A DNA stretch of 64,000 nucleotides from Desulfarculaceae bacterium (GCA_020444545.1 JAHLKT010000002.1:278870-342869), one strand, 5' to 3'. Counted from the stretch's first letter, positions 1 through 9,045 are shown. Translations and numbers: made by a program. Notes: generated by a model from the sequence alone, not told the origin.

Positions 1-674
1 ACCTCTAGCTCATCGGCCATGACCTGGTTCCAGGCGATGGCCGCGTCGGGGTCGGCCCCGCGATAGCCCTTGGTGGTGGGGTTGTCCCAGGAGTGCACCA
101 CCGAGACCACCGGGCATCCGTGCCGCCGGGCGGCGCGCATGAACAGCACGTCATGGCCGTAGCCCACCGAGGAGGTGACCAGGGCCCGGGGCCGGTACTT
201 GGCGAAGTAGGGGTCGTAGAGCTTGCCTGGGGCCAGGGCGCTCTCCAGGGCCACCAGCCCGTGGCGCAGGAGGCGCGTTCGGCTGCCCAGAGCGGCCGCG
301 CCGGTGACGATCTTGGCCAGGGCGCGGGCGCGGAGGCTGTCAGCCGTGGAAAAGCCGTACAGCTCCACCCAGGTCTGGTCCGTGGTGTTGCTGAGCCCGC
401 CCCGGCGGCCGGACATGAAGCGCCGCACCCGCTGGAGCTGCTGGTTCAGGCGTCCCGTGGCCAGCGCCTTTTTGGCGGCAACGGTCTTAATGGGTTCGAA
501 GATGATATTCTCGCCGCCTAATAGGTCCTGGTAATAGCTCAGGTCCTGGTCCTTGACGAAAAAGACCAGCCGCGCCCCGGACTCGCGCAGCCCGGCCAGC
601 ACCTCGGAGTGCAGAAAGTAGCGCACCGAGGGGTTGCGCCAGATGGATATGAACAGGGTGGTGGGGGGCGTCAA
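1..674 (-). CDS. Putative surface-polysaccharide glycosyltransferase, C-terminus cut by window edge
   Basis: This leftward reading frame is open from a TTG at 674 to base 1, so only the first ~224 residues are seen. The TTG is chosen because AAAGGAAA lies just upstream and the downstream frame is uninterrupted. Visible segments include a hydrophobic strand (TLFISIWR) near the N-terminus and a stretch reading VVSVVHSWDNPTTKG followed by AIAWNQVMADELE. That arrangement is typical of the N-terminal half of putative GT-B-like glycosyltransferases and CDP-glycerol-transferase-like proteins in LPS and capsule loci. It diverges from the sugar operon at 977, which supports a role in surface glycan assembly. 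Substrate and exact family cannot be fixed without the C-terminal nucleotide-binding half. Confidence 0.6.
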   Translation of the reverse strand, partial: MTPPTTLFISIWRNPSVRYFLHSEVLAGLRESGARLVFFVKDQDLSYYQDLLGGENIIFEPIKTVAAKKALATGRLNQQLQRVRRFMSGRRGGLSNTTDQTWVELYGFSTADSLRARALAKIVTGAAALGSRTRLLRHGLVALESALAPGKLYDPYFAKYRPRALVTSSVGYGHDVLFMRAARRHGCPVVSVVHSWDNPTTKGYRGADPDAAIAWNQVMADELE

Positions 675-976
675 GTCGTTTCCTTTGTTACCGGGCTACG
701 GGGGCAGGTTGCCCCGTGATTCTACCGCATGGGGCGGGCAAAGCGAAGCGGCCGGGCGCTCCGGGCCGTTGCTTGGCTGAATATCGCTCATTTCCCGGAT
801 AGTTCATGCTTTCGCCGGGTTCCCCACCCACCGCCGGGCCAATTACTCCTTGAACTGGCCCAGGCGCTCGGATAAATTGACGGGGTGGCCGGCGACACCG
901 GCCGGGCGGCGGCGGGGTCCGCGCCTCCTCCCCATCCTTGCACAGGCCTTCGGGCCTTCCGGAGCGGCATACCGGC
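675..976. other. Divergent intergenic region of the sugar locus
   Basis: About 300 bp separate the leftward glycosyltransferase gene from the rightward operon. A candidate rightward promoter is at 850-877. A GC-rich inverted region (ggcaggttgcccc, near 695-706) is visible, but I see no gene here. Confidence 0.5.
850..877 (+). promoter_or_regulatory. Candidate sigma70 promoter for the nonulosonate operon
   Basis: TTGAAC at 850-855 is followed after 16 bp by ATAAAT at 872-877 (or after 17 bp by TAAATT). It lies about 100 bp upstream of the ATG at 977. It was found by eye and has no experimental support. Confidence 0.4.
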
Positions 977-2029
977 ATGACCCAGGATAATCCCCTTTGC
1001 ATTGCCCAAGGCGCCACGGTGCGCCAGGTGATGAAGGCCATCGACGGCAACAAGCAGGGCATCGTGCTCGTGGTCGATGCCGAGGGCAAGCTGCTGGGCA
1101 CCATCACCGATGGTGACGTGCGCCGCTTTTTGCTCACCGCCGGGGGCCTGGACGAGCCCGCCGACCCCCTGGTGTGGCGGCATCCGGTCACCGCTCCCCA
1201 GGAGGCCACCCGGGCCGAGCTGCTGGAGCTGTTGGCCGCCCACAAGCTTAGGAACATCCCCCTGTTGGACCCCGAGGGGCGGCCCAGCGGGGTGTTCAGC
1301 CTGCGCGACGCCCTGGAGGGCGGCAGCGCCGGGCCGGTGGCGGCGGTATTGGCCGGGGGCGAGGGCAAGCGCCTGCGCCCCCTGACCAACGACCTGCCCA
1401 AGCCCATGCTGCCCGTGGGCGACACCCCCCTGTTGCAGCTCATCGTGGAAAACCTGGTTTCCTCGGGCTTCAAGCAGATCCACATCTCGGTGAACTACAA
1501 GGCCGAGCTGATTGAGGAGCACTTCGGCGACGGCGCGGCTTTCGGGGCCGAGATAAGCTATCTGCGCGAAGAGACCAAGCTGGGCACCGCCGGGCCCCTG
1601 GGCCTGCTGCCCCCGCTCAGCGGGCCGCTGTTGGTGATCAACGGCGACGTGTTCACCGCCGCCAATCTGGACCGGCTCTACGAGTTCCATCTGGCCCAGC
1701 GCTGCGTGATGACCGTGGCCGCCACCGAGTACCGGGTCAAGGTGCCCTATGGGGTGCTCAAGCTGGCCGGGCACCTCATGCTGGGCATGGAGGAGAAGCC
1801 GGAGCAGAGCTTCTATTGCAACGGCGGCATCTACGTGATCAATCCCGAGGTGCTGCGCTTCGTGCCCAAGGGCGAGCCCCTGGGCATGAACGACCTCCTG
1901 GCGCGGGTCTTGGCCGCGGGCCTGCCGGTGGCCGCTTTCCCCATCCACGAGTCTTGGGTGGACGTGGGGCAGGCGGCCGACCTGGAGCGGGCCTGCCGCC
2001 AGGCCAACGGCCAAGGGGAGGGCGAATGA
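977..2029 (+). CDS. CBS-domain sugar-1-phosphate nucleotidyltransferase (PtmE-like)
   Basis: A 350-residue protein. The first ~115 residues hold two CBS motifs (GKLLGTITDGDVRRFLL is the clear one). They are followed by a nucleotidyltransferase domain opening with AAVLAGGEGKRLRPLTNDLP, the Rossmann-like G-x-G-x-R signature that binds NTP and sugar-1-phosphate. CBS-fused enzymes of this kind include Campylobacter PtmE, which makes GDP-glucosamine for CMP-legionaminic acid. The neighbouring LegB-, NeuB- and NeuC-type genes make that the best guess. The ATG at 977 is preferred to an upstream TTG at 938 because the first 13 residues of the longer form look non-coding. Its stop overlaps the next start in an ATGA arrangement, implying coupled translation. 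The nucleotide (GDP, UDP or other) is not shown by the sequence. Confidence 0.8.
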   Translation: MTQDNPLCIAQGATVRQVMKAIDGNKQGIVLVVDAEGKLLGTITDGDVRRFLLTAGGLDEPADPLVWRHPVTAPQEATRAELLELLAAHKLRNIPLLDPEGRPSGVFSLRDALEGGSAGPVAAVLAGGEGKRLRPLTNDLPKPMLPVGDTPLLQLIVENLVSSGFKQIHISVNYKAELIEEHFGDGAAFGAEISYLREETKLGTAGPLGLLPPLSGPLLVINGDVFTAANLDRLYEFHLAQRCVMTVAATEYRVKVPYGVLKLAGHLMLGMEEKPEQSFYCNGGIYVINPEVLRFVPKGEPLGMNDLLARVLAAGLPVAAFPIHESWVDVGQAADLERACRQANGQGEGE

Positions 2030-3024
2030 TGGGCTATTGGCAAGACAAGCCGGTCTTGGTCACCGGTGCGGACGGCTTCATCGGCAGCCACCTGGTGGAG
2101 CGCCTGGCCTTGGAGGGCGCGCGGGTCAGGGCCTTTGTGCTCTACAACTCCTTTGCCGCCTGGGGCTGGCTGGACTCGCTGCCCGCCGAGGTTATGCAGC
2201 GGGTGGAAATCTTCCCGGGCGACATCCGCGACCCCAACCGGGTGGCCGAGGCGGTGGCCGGGCAGGAGGTGGCGTTCCACCTAGCCAGCCTCATCGCCAT
2301 CCCCTACAGCTATCACGCGCCCGACTCCTATGTGCAGACCAACGTGGGTGGCGCGCTGAACCTATTGAACGCCTGCCGGGCCCACGGCATCCAGCGCCTG
2401 GTGCACACCTCCACCAGCGAGGTCTACGGTTCGGCCCAGTACGTGCCCATCGACGAGAAGCACCCCTTGCAGGGGCAGAGCCCCTACAGCGCCTCCAAGA
2501 TCGGGGCGGACATGCTGGCCGAGAGCTACTGGCGCTCCTTTGGCCTGCCGGTGGCGATCATCAGGCCCTTCAACACCTACGGCCCCCGCCAGAGCGCCCG
2601 GGCGGTGATCCCCACCATCCTCAGCCAGCTCCATACCGGAGCCACGGAGCTGAAGCTGGGCTCGCTCACCCCCACCCGCGACTTCAACTACGTGGCCGAC
2701 ACGGTGGCCGGTTTCCTGGCCGTGGCCCGGGCCGAGCAGGCGGTGGGCAAGGTGGTCAACGTAGGCTCGGGCCGCGAGATTTCCATCGGTGACCTGGCCA
2801 AGGCTCTGATGAAGGCGGTGGGCCGCGAGGTGCCCATCGTCACCGAGCAGGCCCGCCTGCGCCCCGAAGGCAGCGAGGTGGACCGTCTCTTGTGCGACAA
2901 CACCTGCGCCCGGGAGCTGACCGGATGGCAGCCCGCCCACAGCCTGGAAGAGGGCCTGGCCGCCACGGCCGCCTGGATCAAGGCCAACCCGCAATACTTC
3001 CGGCCCCAGGAATACAGCATCTAG
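2026..3024 (+). CDS. legB: NAD-dependent nucleotide-sugar 4,6-dehydratase (LegB-like)
   Basis: A 332-residue extended short-chain dehydrogenase. GADGFIGSHL at the N-terminus is the NAD-binding glycine motif. HTSTSEVYG and SPYSASKIGAD supply the Ser/Thr and YxxxK catalytic residues. RPFNTYGPRQSARAVIPTI is a segment characteristic of the LegB/GDP-GlcNAc 4,6-dehydratase group. It should form the 4-keto-6-deoxy intermediate at the start of di-N-acetylated nonulosonate synthesis. The start follows AAGGGGAGGGCGA and overlaps the upstream stop by four bases. The partner aminotransferase (LegC) is not in the window. Other 4,6-dehydratase substrates remain possible. Confidence 0.82.
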   Translation: MMGYWQDKPVLVTGADGFIGSHLVERLALEGARVRAFVLYNSFAAWGWLDSLPAEVMQRVEIFPGDIRDPNRVAEAVAGQEVAFHLASLIAIPYSYHAPDSYVQTNVGGALNLLNACRAHGIQRLVHTSTSEVYGSAQYVPIDEKHPLQGQSPYSASKIGADMLAESYWRSFGLPVAIIRPFNTYGPRQSARAVIPTILSQLHTGATELKLGSLTPTRDFNYVADTVAGFLAVARAEQAVGKVVNVGSGREISIGDLAKALMKAVGREVPIVTEQARLRPEGSEVDRLLCDNTCARELTGWQPAHSLEEGLAATAAWIKANPQYFRPQEYSI

Positions 3025-3025
3025 G

Positions 3026-4588
3026 ATGAGGGCGCTTTTCCTCACCCAGGGCGGCTCCCTGGAAACCTTTTACCGCCTGGCTCAGATCATGGCCCGCGAG
3101 GAGGGCCTCACCCGAGCGGGCTTCTTCGTCACCGACTCGCGCCAGTTCAACGAAAGCTTTCTGCCCGCTCATCCCGAGTTCATCGGGCTGGGCTGGCCGG
3201 TGCTCAAGGAGTGGGAGCTTTACCAGGCGGCCCTGAGCGGCGCGGCGGACCCGGCCGTGCTGACCGGGCTGGAAAAGCGCCTGGGCGCGCCCTATCTCTG
3301 GGACGCCATGGTGGCCGACCGGCGCATTTACTTGGGCCGCAAGGGCACCTTCACCCAGGATTACGCGCCGCGCTGGTCCCACGCTCAGATGCTCTCCATT
3401 TTGCAGCACACCGCCCTGGGCCTGGAGCGGCTCTGCGACGAGCTGCAACCGGATATGGTGGTGAGCTTCATCTGCGTGACCGCCGCCGACTACCTGGGCT
3501 GGCGGGTGGCGGCCAGCCGGGGCATCCCTTATCTGAACCTCAGACCCACGCGCATCCGCAACTACTTCTACGCGGGCGAGAGCCCCCTGGAACCCAGCCC
3601 CTGGCTGTGGGCCCAGTATGAGCGCCGCCGCGCGGCCGGGGGCGAGGAGTCCGAGGCGGCGGCTTATCTGGCCGAGGTGCGGGGCGGCACGGCCCGTTAC
3701 GAAGGGGTCATCGCGCCCTCGGCCAAGCCCATGGAGCAGGCCCTGGGCGCGGGCGAGCAGCCGGGGCTGAAGGAACGCCTGGCCAGAGCCTGGGGCTCGT
3801 GGCGCGACTACCAGAGCAAGTACCACGCCGATCCCTCGGTGCCCCCCCTGGCCAGCCAGACCTGGCACCGCCGGGTGGTCAAGCCCCTGCGGGCGCGGCT
3901 CATGGACTTCACCCAGCGCGCGGCCTATGCCAAGCCAGACGATTTGCCCGTGGGCGGCTTCGCCTTTTTCCCCCTGCACAAGGAGCCCGAGGTCACGCTC
4001 CTGGTCTACTCCCGGCCCTGGCTCAACCAGATCGAGGCCTGCCGCCTCATCGCCGCCAGCCTGCCCGTTGGAATGCCCCTGGTGGTCAAGGAGCACCCGG
4101 GCAGCGTGGGGACGCGCAGCCTAAGCTACTACGCCAAGCTGAGGGCCATACCCAATCTGCTCCTGGCCCCGCCGGAGCAGGAGGCGCGGCCCTATCTGGA
4201 GCGGGCGGCGCTGTGTGCGGTGATCGCGGGCAGCGTGGGCTTCGAGGCCGTATTATTGAACAAGCCGGTGCTCACCCTGGGCAACGCGCCTTTCAACTGC
4301 CTGCCCGGGGAGATGCTGCGCTTCGCGGACAAGCCCTTGGACCTGAGCCGCGAGGTGGCCGGGCTTTTGGCCGGGCACCGCCACGACGAGGCCGCTCTCT
4401 TGGCCTACCTGGGCGCAATGATGGACGCCTCGCTGCCCCTGGACTGGTACTCGCTCATGCTGGGCCGCCAGGGGGTGCACGTGGTGGACGGCGCAGGCCA
4501 GGACCGCGAGGCCAGGCGCGCCGCGCAGCTTAGCGCCCTGGGGGCCTACCTGCTGCGCCGGGCCGGAGAGCTGGGGCCGGCCGAGTAA
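3026..4588 (+). CDS. Capsule-type polysaccharide biosynthesis glycosyltransferase
   Basis: A 520-residue cytoplasmic protein starting one base after the previous stop. The C-terminal third has the pattern of the capsule polysaccharide synthesis family (KpsC/KpsS-like). It contains a PLVVKEHPGS motif, then a segment with IAGSVGFEAVLLNKPVLTLG, which resembles the nucleotide-sugar-binding part of retaining Kdo/nonulosonate-type transferases. The N-terminal half (FLTQGGSLETFYRLAQ, DMVVSFICVTAADYLGWRVA) looks like an acceptor-side Rossmann domain. Placed between a dehydratase and NeuB, it may transfer the sugar made by this operon or build the glycan it joins. Donor and acceptor are unknown. Confidence 0.6.
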   Translation: MRALFLTQGGSLETFYRLAQIMAREEGLTRAGFFVTDSRQFNESFLPAHPEFIGLGWPVLKEWELYQAALSGAADPAVLTGLEKRLGAPYLWDAMVADRRIYLGRKGTFTQDYAPRWSHAQMLSILQHTALGLERLCDELQPDMVVSFICVTAADYLGWRVAASRGIPYLNLRPTRIRNYFYAGESPLEPSPWLWAQYERRRAAGGEESEAAAYLAEVRGGTARYEGVIAPSAKPMEQALGAGEQPGLKERLARAWGSWRDYQSKYHADPSVPPLASQTWHRRVVKPLRARLMDFTQRAAYAKPDDLPVGGFAFFPLHKEPEVTLLVYSRPWLNQIEACRLIAASLPVGMPLVVKEHPGSVGTRSLSYYAKLRAIPNLLLAPPEQEARPYLERAALCAVIAGSVGFEAVLLNKPVLTLGNAPFNCLPGEMLRFADKPLDLSREVAGLLAGHRHDEAALLAYLGAMMDASLPLDWYSLMLGRQGVHVVDGAGQDREARRAAQLSALGAYLLRRAGELGPAE

Positions 4589-4629
4589 GAGTTTTCCCCG
4601 CTTCTCAAGCGGGTCCGAGGAGAGACACG

Positions 4630-5667
4630 ATGAGCGATTTCCAGCTGGCCGGGCGCAAGATAGGACCAGAGCATCCGCCCCTGGTCATGGCCGAGGCGGG
4701 CATCAACCACGAGGGCGAGTTCGACAAGGCCATTGCCCTGGTGGACGCGGCCAAAGAGGCCGGGGCCGAGGTGATCAAGTTCCAGTGCCACATCACCGAG
4801 GCCGAGATGATCCCCACGGACATGACGCCGGGCGAGATCAGCTCCGAGAAGCTGTGGGACATCATCAAGCGCTGCGAACTGAGCGCCGACGAGGAGCGCC
4901 GGGTGCAGGCCTATTGCGGCGAAAAAGGCATCCTCTACTTGTCCACTCCCTTCAGCCGCGAGGCGGCCGACCGCTTGGAGTCCATGGGCGTGCCCGCCTA
5001 CAAGATCGGCTCGGGCGAGTGCAACAACCTGCCCCTGCTCAAGCACATCGCCTCCTTCGGCAAGCCCATGATCCTCTCCACCGGCATGAACGACCTGGAG
5101 TCGGTGCGCCGCTCGGTGGCCGTGATCCAGGCCGCCGGCGCGCCGCTCATGCTCATGCACTGCACCTCTCTGTATCCCACGCCCTATGACAAGGTGCGCC
5201 TGGGGGCCATCCCCCAGATGATCGATTCCTTTGGTCTGCCCGTGGGCTTCAGCGATCACAGCCTGGGCATCTGGGCATGTTTGGGCGCGGTGGCCTTGGG
5301 GGCCTGCGTGTTGGAGAAGCACTTCACCATCAGCCGGGAGTGGCCTGGCCCGGACACCGGCCTGTCCATCGAGCCCCGGGAGCTGGCCGATCTGGTGACC
5401 GGCTCGCGCGCGGTGTGGCAGGCGGCCGGCGGCGGCAAGGGCATCCTGAGCGAAGAGCAGCCGGTGATCGACTTCGCCTACGCCTCGGTGGTGACCATCG
5501 CTCCGGTCAAGGCGGGCGAGGAGTTCAGTCACGCCAACACCTGGGTCAAGCGCCCGGGCACCGGGCCCATCCTGGCTCCCGAGCTGGAGAGGGTGCTGGG
5601 TAAGCGGGCCACCCGCGACCTCGCCGTGGACCAGCAGATAGCGCCCGAGGACGTCGTTGACTTCTAG
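4630..5667 (+). CDS. neuB: N-acetylneuraminate/legionaminate synthase family protein (NeuB)
   Basis: A 345-residue enzyme expected to condense phosphoenolpyruvate with an N-acyl hexosamine to give a nine-carbon nonulosonic acid. The N-terminal TIM barrel shows MAEAGINHEG, VIKFQCH, STPFSREAADRLESMGVPAYKIGSGE, ILSTGM and GFSDHS, all conserved in NeuB proteins. The C-terminal ~65 residues form the SAF (antifreeze-like) domain that closes the active site of the partner subunit. The start follows GAGGAGAGACACG. The family includes sialic, legionaminic and pseudaminic synthases. The PtmE/LegB context favours legionaminate (LegI), but sequence alone does not prove it. Confidence 0.9.
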   Translation: MSDFQLAGRKIGPEHPPLVMAEAGINHEGEFDKAIALVDAAKEAGAEVIKFQCHITEAEMIPTDMTPGEISSEKLWDIIKRCELSADEERRVQAYCGEKGILYLSTPFSREAADRLESMGVPAYKIGSGECNNLPLLKHIASFGKPMILSTGMNDLESVRRSVAVIQAAGAPLMLMHCTSLYPTPYDKVRLGAIPQMIDSFGLPVGFSDHSLGIWACLGAVALGACVLEKHFTISREWPGPDTGLSIEPRELADLVTGSRAVWQAAGGGKGILSEEQPVIDFAYASVVTIAPVKAGEEFSHANTWVKRPGTGPILAPELERVLGKRATRDLAVDQQIAPEDVVDF

Positions 5668-6604
5668 CTGGCAAGAGCGCCCGGTGGTCATCACCGGCGC
5701 GGCGGGCTTCCTGGGCCGTCACCTGATCCCCGCCCTGAGCGCGGCCGGGGCGCGGGTGCTGGCCCTGGACCTGGCCCCCGCCTGGCCCGGCCTGCCCGTC
5801 GGGGTGGATTGGCAACGGGCCGACCTGATGAGCCCCGAGGGGGTGGAGGCCGCCCTGGCCGCCGTGCCGGGAGACATGGCCTCGGCGGTGCTGTTCCATT
5901 TCGCCGCCCTGAGCATGCCCTTCGAATGCGCCCAGAACCCGGAGAAGGCGCGGGCCTTCAACGCGGGCATGGCCCTTGGCGTGGGCCGCGCCTGGGCCGC
6001 GCGGGGCGGCGGCCGCCTGGTCTTCGCCTCCAGCGCCCTGGTCTACCAGCCGAAGAGCGGAGGCCGCGACATCAGCGAGGACGACCCGGTTGAGGCGCGC
6101 AACCCCTACACCGAGGCCAAGATCGCGGCCGAAGAGGGCGTGGCTTCCCTGGCCGACCAGGGCGGCGTCGCGGTGGACGTGGTGCGCCTGAGCAACGTGT
6201 ACGGCCCGGACGCCCATCCCCAGACCGTGCTCATGGAGGCCATGGACCTGGCCCTGGCTGGCCAAAGCCCGGTGATGCGGTTCCCCGGCCATGAGCTGGA
6301 TTTCGTGCACGCCGACGACGTGGCCCAGGGCCTTTTGCGGCTCATCGCCCTGGAGCATCCCGGCGGCTGCCGCTACACCAACATCTCCACCGGCCAAGGC
6401 TGGCGGGTGGCCCAGGCCGCCGGGATCATCGCCCGCCTGGCCGGGGTGGCCCCGCCGCCGGACGACGAGGCGCAGCCGGGCTACGGCTACCGCCTGGTGT
6501 TGGACAACCGCCGTCTGCGCGAGCTGACCGGCTGGGCCCCGGAGGTGGAGTTTCGCCAGGGCCTGGAGCGCGCTTGGCGAGAAAGGACCGGCCGTGGGGC
6601 CTAA
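5657..6604 (+). CDS. NAD-dependent epimerase/dehydratase (SDR)
   Basis: A 315-residue extended SDR using a TTG start that overlaps the end of neuB by 11 bp; GAGG lies six bases upstream. GAAGFLGRHL is the dinucleotide-binding loop. VFASSALVYQ and NPYTEAKIAAE give the catalytic Ser and YxxxK pair. VRLSNVYGPD is the usual substrate-side strand. It resembles UDP-glucose 4-epimerase-like enzymes that modify nucleotide sugars. Its place between neuB and neuC suggests it alters a precursor or a side chain of the nonulosonate or a co-polymerised sugar. The specific reaction is not assignable. Confidence 0.72.
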   Translation: MTSSWQERPVVITGAAGFLGRHLIPALSAAGARVLALDLAPAWPGLPVGVDWQRADLMSPEGVEAALAAVPGDMASAVLFHFAALSMPFECAQNPEKARAFNAGMALGVGRAWAARGGGRLVFASSALVYQPKSGGRDISEDDPVEARNPYTEAKIAAEEGVASLADQGGVAVDVVRLSNVYGPDAHPQTVLMEAMDLALAGQSPVMRFPGHELDFVHADDVAQGLLRLIALEHPGGCRYTNISTGQGWRVAQAAGIIARLAGVAPPPDDEAQPGYGYRLVLDNRRLRELTGWAPEVEFRQGLERAWRERTGRGA

Positions 6605-7784
6605 GCGCAAGATCGCCATCTTCACCGGCAACCGGGCCGAATACGGCCTGCAAAAGCCCATCATCTCGGCGGTGAGCCAGCACCCCGGCCTGGAGCCCTA
6701 TCTGCTGGTGGGCGGGGCGCACCTCAACGAGGATTTCGGCAAGACGGTGGGCGAGATCGCGGCTGACGGCTTCGAGGTTTACGCGGAGGTGAAGATCGAC
6801 CTGCCCCAGGACGACCTGAAGGGCACCGCCCAGGCCATAGGCACAGGGGTGATCAACCTGAGCCAGATCCTGGCCGAGCTGAAGCCGGACCTGCTGGTGG
6901 TCTACGCCGACCGCTTCGAGGGCTTCGCCGCGGTGATCACCGGCAGCCAGATGGGCATCCCGGTGGCCCACATCGAGGGCGGCGACATCACCGAGGGCGG
7001 GGCCCTGGACGACATGGTGCGCCACGCCATGAGCAAGCTGGCCCATCTGCATTTCACCACCAACGCACAGGCGGCGGAGCGGGTGATGAAGCTGGGCGAG
7101 GAGCCCTGGCGGGTGCATGACGTGGGCTTCCCGGCCATTGACCTCCTCGCGCGGGGCGACCTGGCCACCCCCGCCGAGCTGGCCGAGCGCTACGGCCTGG
7201 ACCTGGCGCGCCCGGTGATCGTGTTCACTCAGCACTCGGTGACCACCGAGTTCGACCAGGCCGAGGCCCAGCTGGCCCCGTCGCTACAGGCCCTGGAGGC
7301 CATGGCCCGCGAGGGGGTGCAGGTGGTGGCCACCTTCCCCAACAACGACGCGGGCGGCCAGCGCATCATCGCCGCGCTCAAGAAGTGGGCCGCGCGGGGC
7401 GTGCCCAACCTGCAGCTGCACAACAGCCTGGGGCGCTACAATTACCACGGCATGTTGGCCCTGTGCGGCCGCGACGGCGTGGGGGCCTGCGTGGGCAACT
7501 CCTCCAGCGGCATAAAAGAGACCCCGGCCCTGGGCTGTCCGGCGGTGAACATCGGCTCGCGCCAGCAGGGCCGCCTGCGCGCGGACAACGTGATCGACGC
7601 GCCCTACGAGGCCGTGGCCATCGAGGCCGCCTGCCGCCGGGCGCTGTTCGACGAGCCGTTCCGCGCCCTGTGCCGCGAGGTGGAAAACCCCTACGGCAAG
7701 GGCGAGGCCGGGGCCAAGATCGCCGAGGTGCTGTCCACGGTGGAGCTGGGGCCCCAGCTAATCCAGAAAAAAATGACTTACTGA
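6594..7784 (+). CDS. neuC: NDP-sugar hydrolysing 2-epimerase (NeuC/LegG)
   Basis: A 396-residue GT-B-fold enzyme of the UDP-GlcNAc 2-epimerase family. FTGNRAEYGL at the N-terminus, LLVVYADRFEG, VAHIEGGDITEGG, and near the C-terminus GNSSSGIKETPALGCPAVNIGSRQQGR are the family's nucleotide- and sugar-binding segments. NeuC/LegG enzymes epimerise C2 and release the nucleotide, giving the ManNAc-like sugar that NeuB uses. The GTG start at 6594 overlaps the SDR stop and follows GAAAGGA. With the PtmE-like enzyme upstream, a GDP-linked di-acetamido sugar (LegG activity) is the likeliest substrate; ordinary sialate precursor formation is the alternative. Confidence 0.88.
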   Translation: MGPKRKIAIFTGNRAEYGLQKPIISAVSQHPGLEPYLLVGGAHLNEDFGKTVGEIAADGFEVYAEVKIDLPQDDLKGTAQAIGTGVINLSQILAELKPDLLVVYADRFEGFAAVITGSQMGIPVAHIEGGDITEGGALDDMVRHAMSKLAHLHFTTNAQAAERVMKLGEEPWRVHDVGFPAIDLLARGDLATPAELAERYGLDLARPVIVFTQHSVTTEFDQAEAQLAPSLQALEAMAREGVQVVATFPNNDAGGQRIIAALKKWAARGVPNLQLHNSLGRYNYHGMLALCGRDGVGACVGNSSSGIKETPALGCPAVNIGSRQQGRLRADNVIDAPYEAVAIEAACRRALFDEPFRALCREVENPYGKGEAGAKIAEVLSTVELGPQLIQKKMTY

Positions 7785-7792
7785 GGCCGGGC

Positions 7793-9040
7793 GTGCTGGA
7801 ACTGATCCACGACTTCGAGGGCGCCATCCTGGGCGGCGGCGAGGTGCAGGGCGTGCGGGTGCGGGCCCAGCTGCGGCGCGACCCGGTGACCCGGGCTGAC
7901 GGGGCCTCCCACGACTACAACTATCATTTCGTCTTCGGCCTGCGGAACACGGGCGACGCGCCGGTCAGCGCGGAGGTGGGCCTGGAGTGCGCCGGGCCGG
8001 AGGGCCTGGACCGCGAGGCCCTGATATATGCTACTCCGTCGCTGGGGCAAGAGTTCGCGCCCGCTGAGTTTCCGGCTCTGGGCGACGGCGGCCGCCGCAC
8101 CTGGCTGCGCCCCGTCATCCCGCCCCGGAGCGAGCTGTATCTGGCTAACACCTATCCCCGGCAGCCCCGGAAGCTTATCGCCGGGCTGGACGCCCTGGCC
8201 CAGGCGGGCGGGGCCCGGCGCGGGGTGTACGGCAAGAGCCTGGAGGGCCGCGACCTGACGGCCTACTATTACCCCGCCGCCAAAGGGCCCGATCAGGCCT
8301 GCGTGTTCATCACCTCGGGCTTCCATCCGCCCGAGCCCGACACCCTGGCAGCCGAGGCGGTCATGGCCTGGCTGGCTTCCGACGAGGCCGCCGAAGCGCG
8401 GCGAGAGCTGAGCTTCTGCGTTGCGCCGATGGCCAATCCGGACGGCTTTTTCCTGGGCACCCAGGGGCACAACGCGGCGGGAGTGAATTTCTACTGGGAG
8501 TTCGAGCCGAGCCAAAGGGAGAGGATTCCCGAGGCCGCCGCCCTATGGGCCCTGGCGCGGGGCCTGCAACCGGCCCTGTACTTTGACTTCCACGCCTACA
8601 CCTTCCAGGGCGCGGCCAAGCAGGCGGGGCCATATCTCAAGCCCCTGCACTTTTACCGGGGCGAGGCGGTGCGTGGCCTGGCCGGGGGCATGGAAGCGCT
8701 CTTGCTGGAGCTCACCCACGGCGGTTGCATGCGCGGCGAGTCGCCCCTGGCCCGCAGCACCTTGCAAGCCCGCCTGACCACCCGCTTCAACACCATCACC
8801 TTTGCCAAGTACCATTTGCACCTGGGCGCTGGCGTGGAGGCCTGCCGCGAGCACGGCCGCGAGGTGGTGAGCCGTTGCGTGGGGGCCATGCTCGAAGCGG
8901 GCCTCACCCGGCGGGAGCAAATCCTGGCCGCGCCCTGGGGAGGCCAGCCCCGCGACCCCGCGCGCAAGCTGCGCGCCGTGGGCCAGGCCCTGTGGGCCGG
9001 TCCGCTCAAGGGATTCCTGCGCGCCCGTTTGGGGCGCTGA
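7793..9040 (+). CDS. M14-type zinc carboxypeptidase-like protein
   Basis: A 415-residue protein with no evident signal peptide, starting at GTG 7793, eight bases after the neuC stop, behind GAGG. An N-terminal beta-rich domain of about 130 residues precedes a carboxypeptidase-fold segment. FHPPEPD supplies an HxxE zinc-binding pair and YFDFHAY a third candidate zinc His, the arrangement of M14 (including cytosolic carboxypeptidase-like) enzymes. CVAPMANPDGFFLG matches the region after the second core strand. I could not identify the catalytic Glu of classical M14 enzymes near the C-terminus. Hydrolysis of an amide on a glycopeptide or an acylated sugar is possible. Operon membership suggests a role in the surface-sugar pathway, but function is unproven. 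Confidence 0.65.
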   Translation: MLELIHDFEGAILGGGEVQGVRVRAQLRRDPVTRADGASHDYNYHFVFGLRNTGDAPVSAEVGLECAGPEGLDREALIYATPSLGQEFAPAEFPALGDGGRRTWLRPVIPPRSELYLANTYPRQPRKLIAGLDALAQAGGARRGVYGKSLEGRDLTAYYYPAAKGPDQACVFITSGFHPPEPDTLAAEAVMAWLASDEAAEARRELSFCVAPMANPDGFFLGTQGHNAAGVNFYWEFEPSQRERIPEAAALWALARGLQPALYFDFHAYTFQGAAKQAGPYLKPLHFYRGEAVRGLAGGMEALLLELTHGGCMRGESPLARSTLQARLTTRFNTITFAKYHLHLGAGVEACREHGREVVSRCVGAMLEAGLTRREQILAAPWGGQPRDPARKLRAVGQALWAGPLKGFLRARLGR

Positions 9041-9045
9041 GCAGC

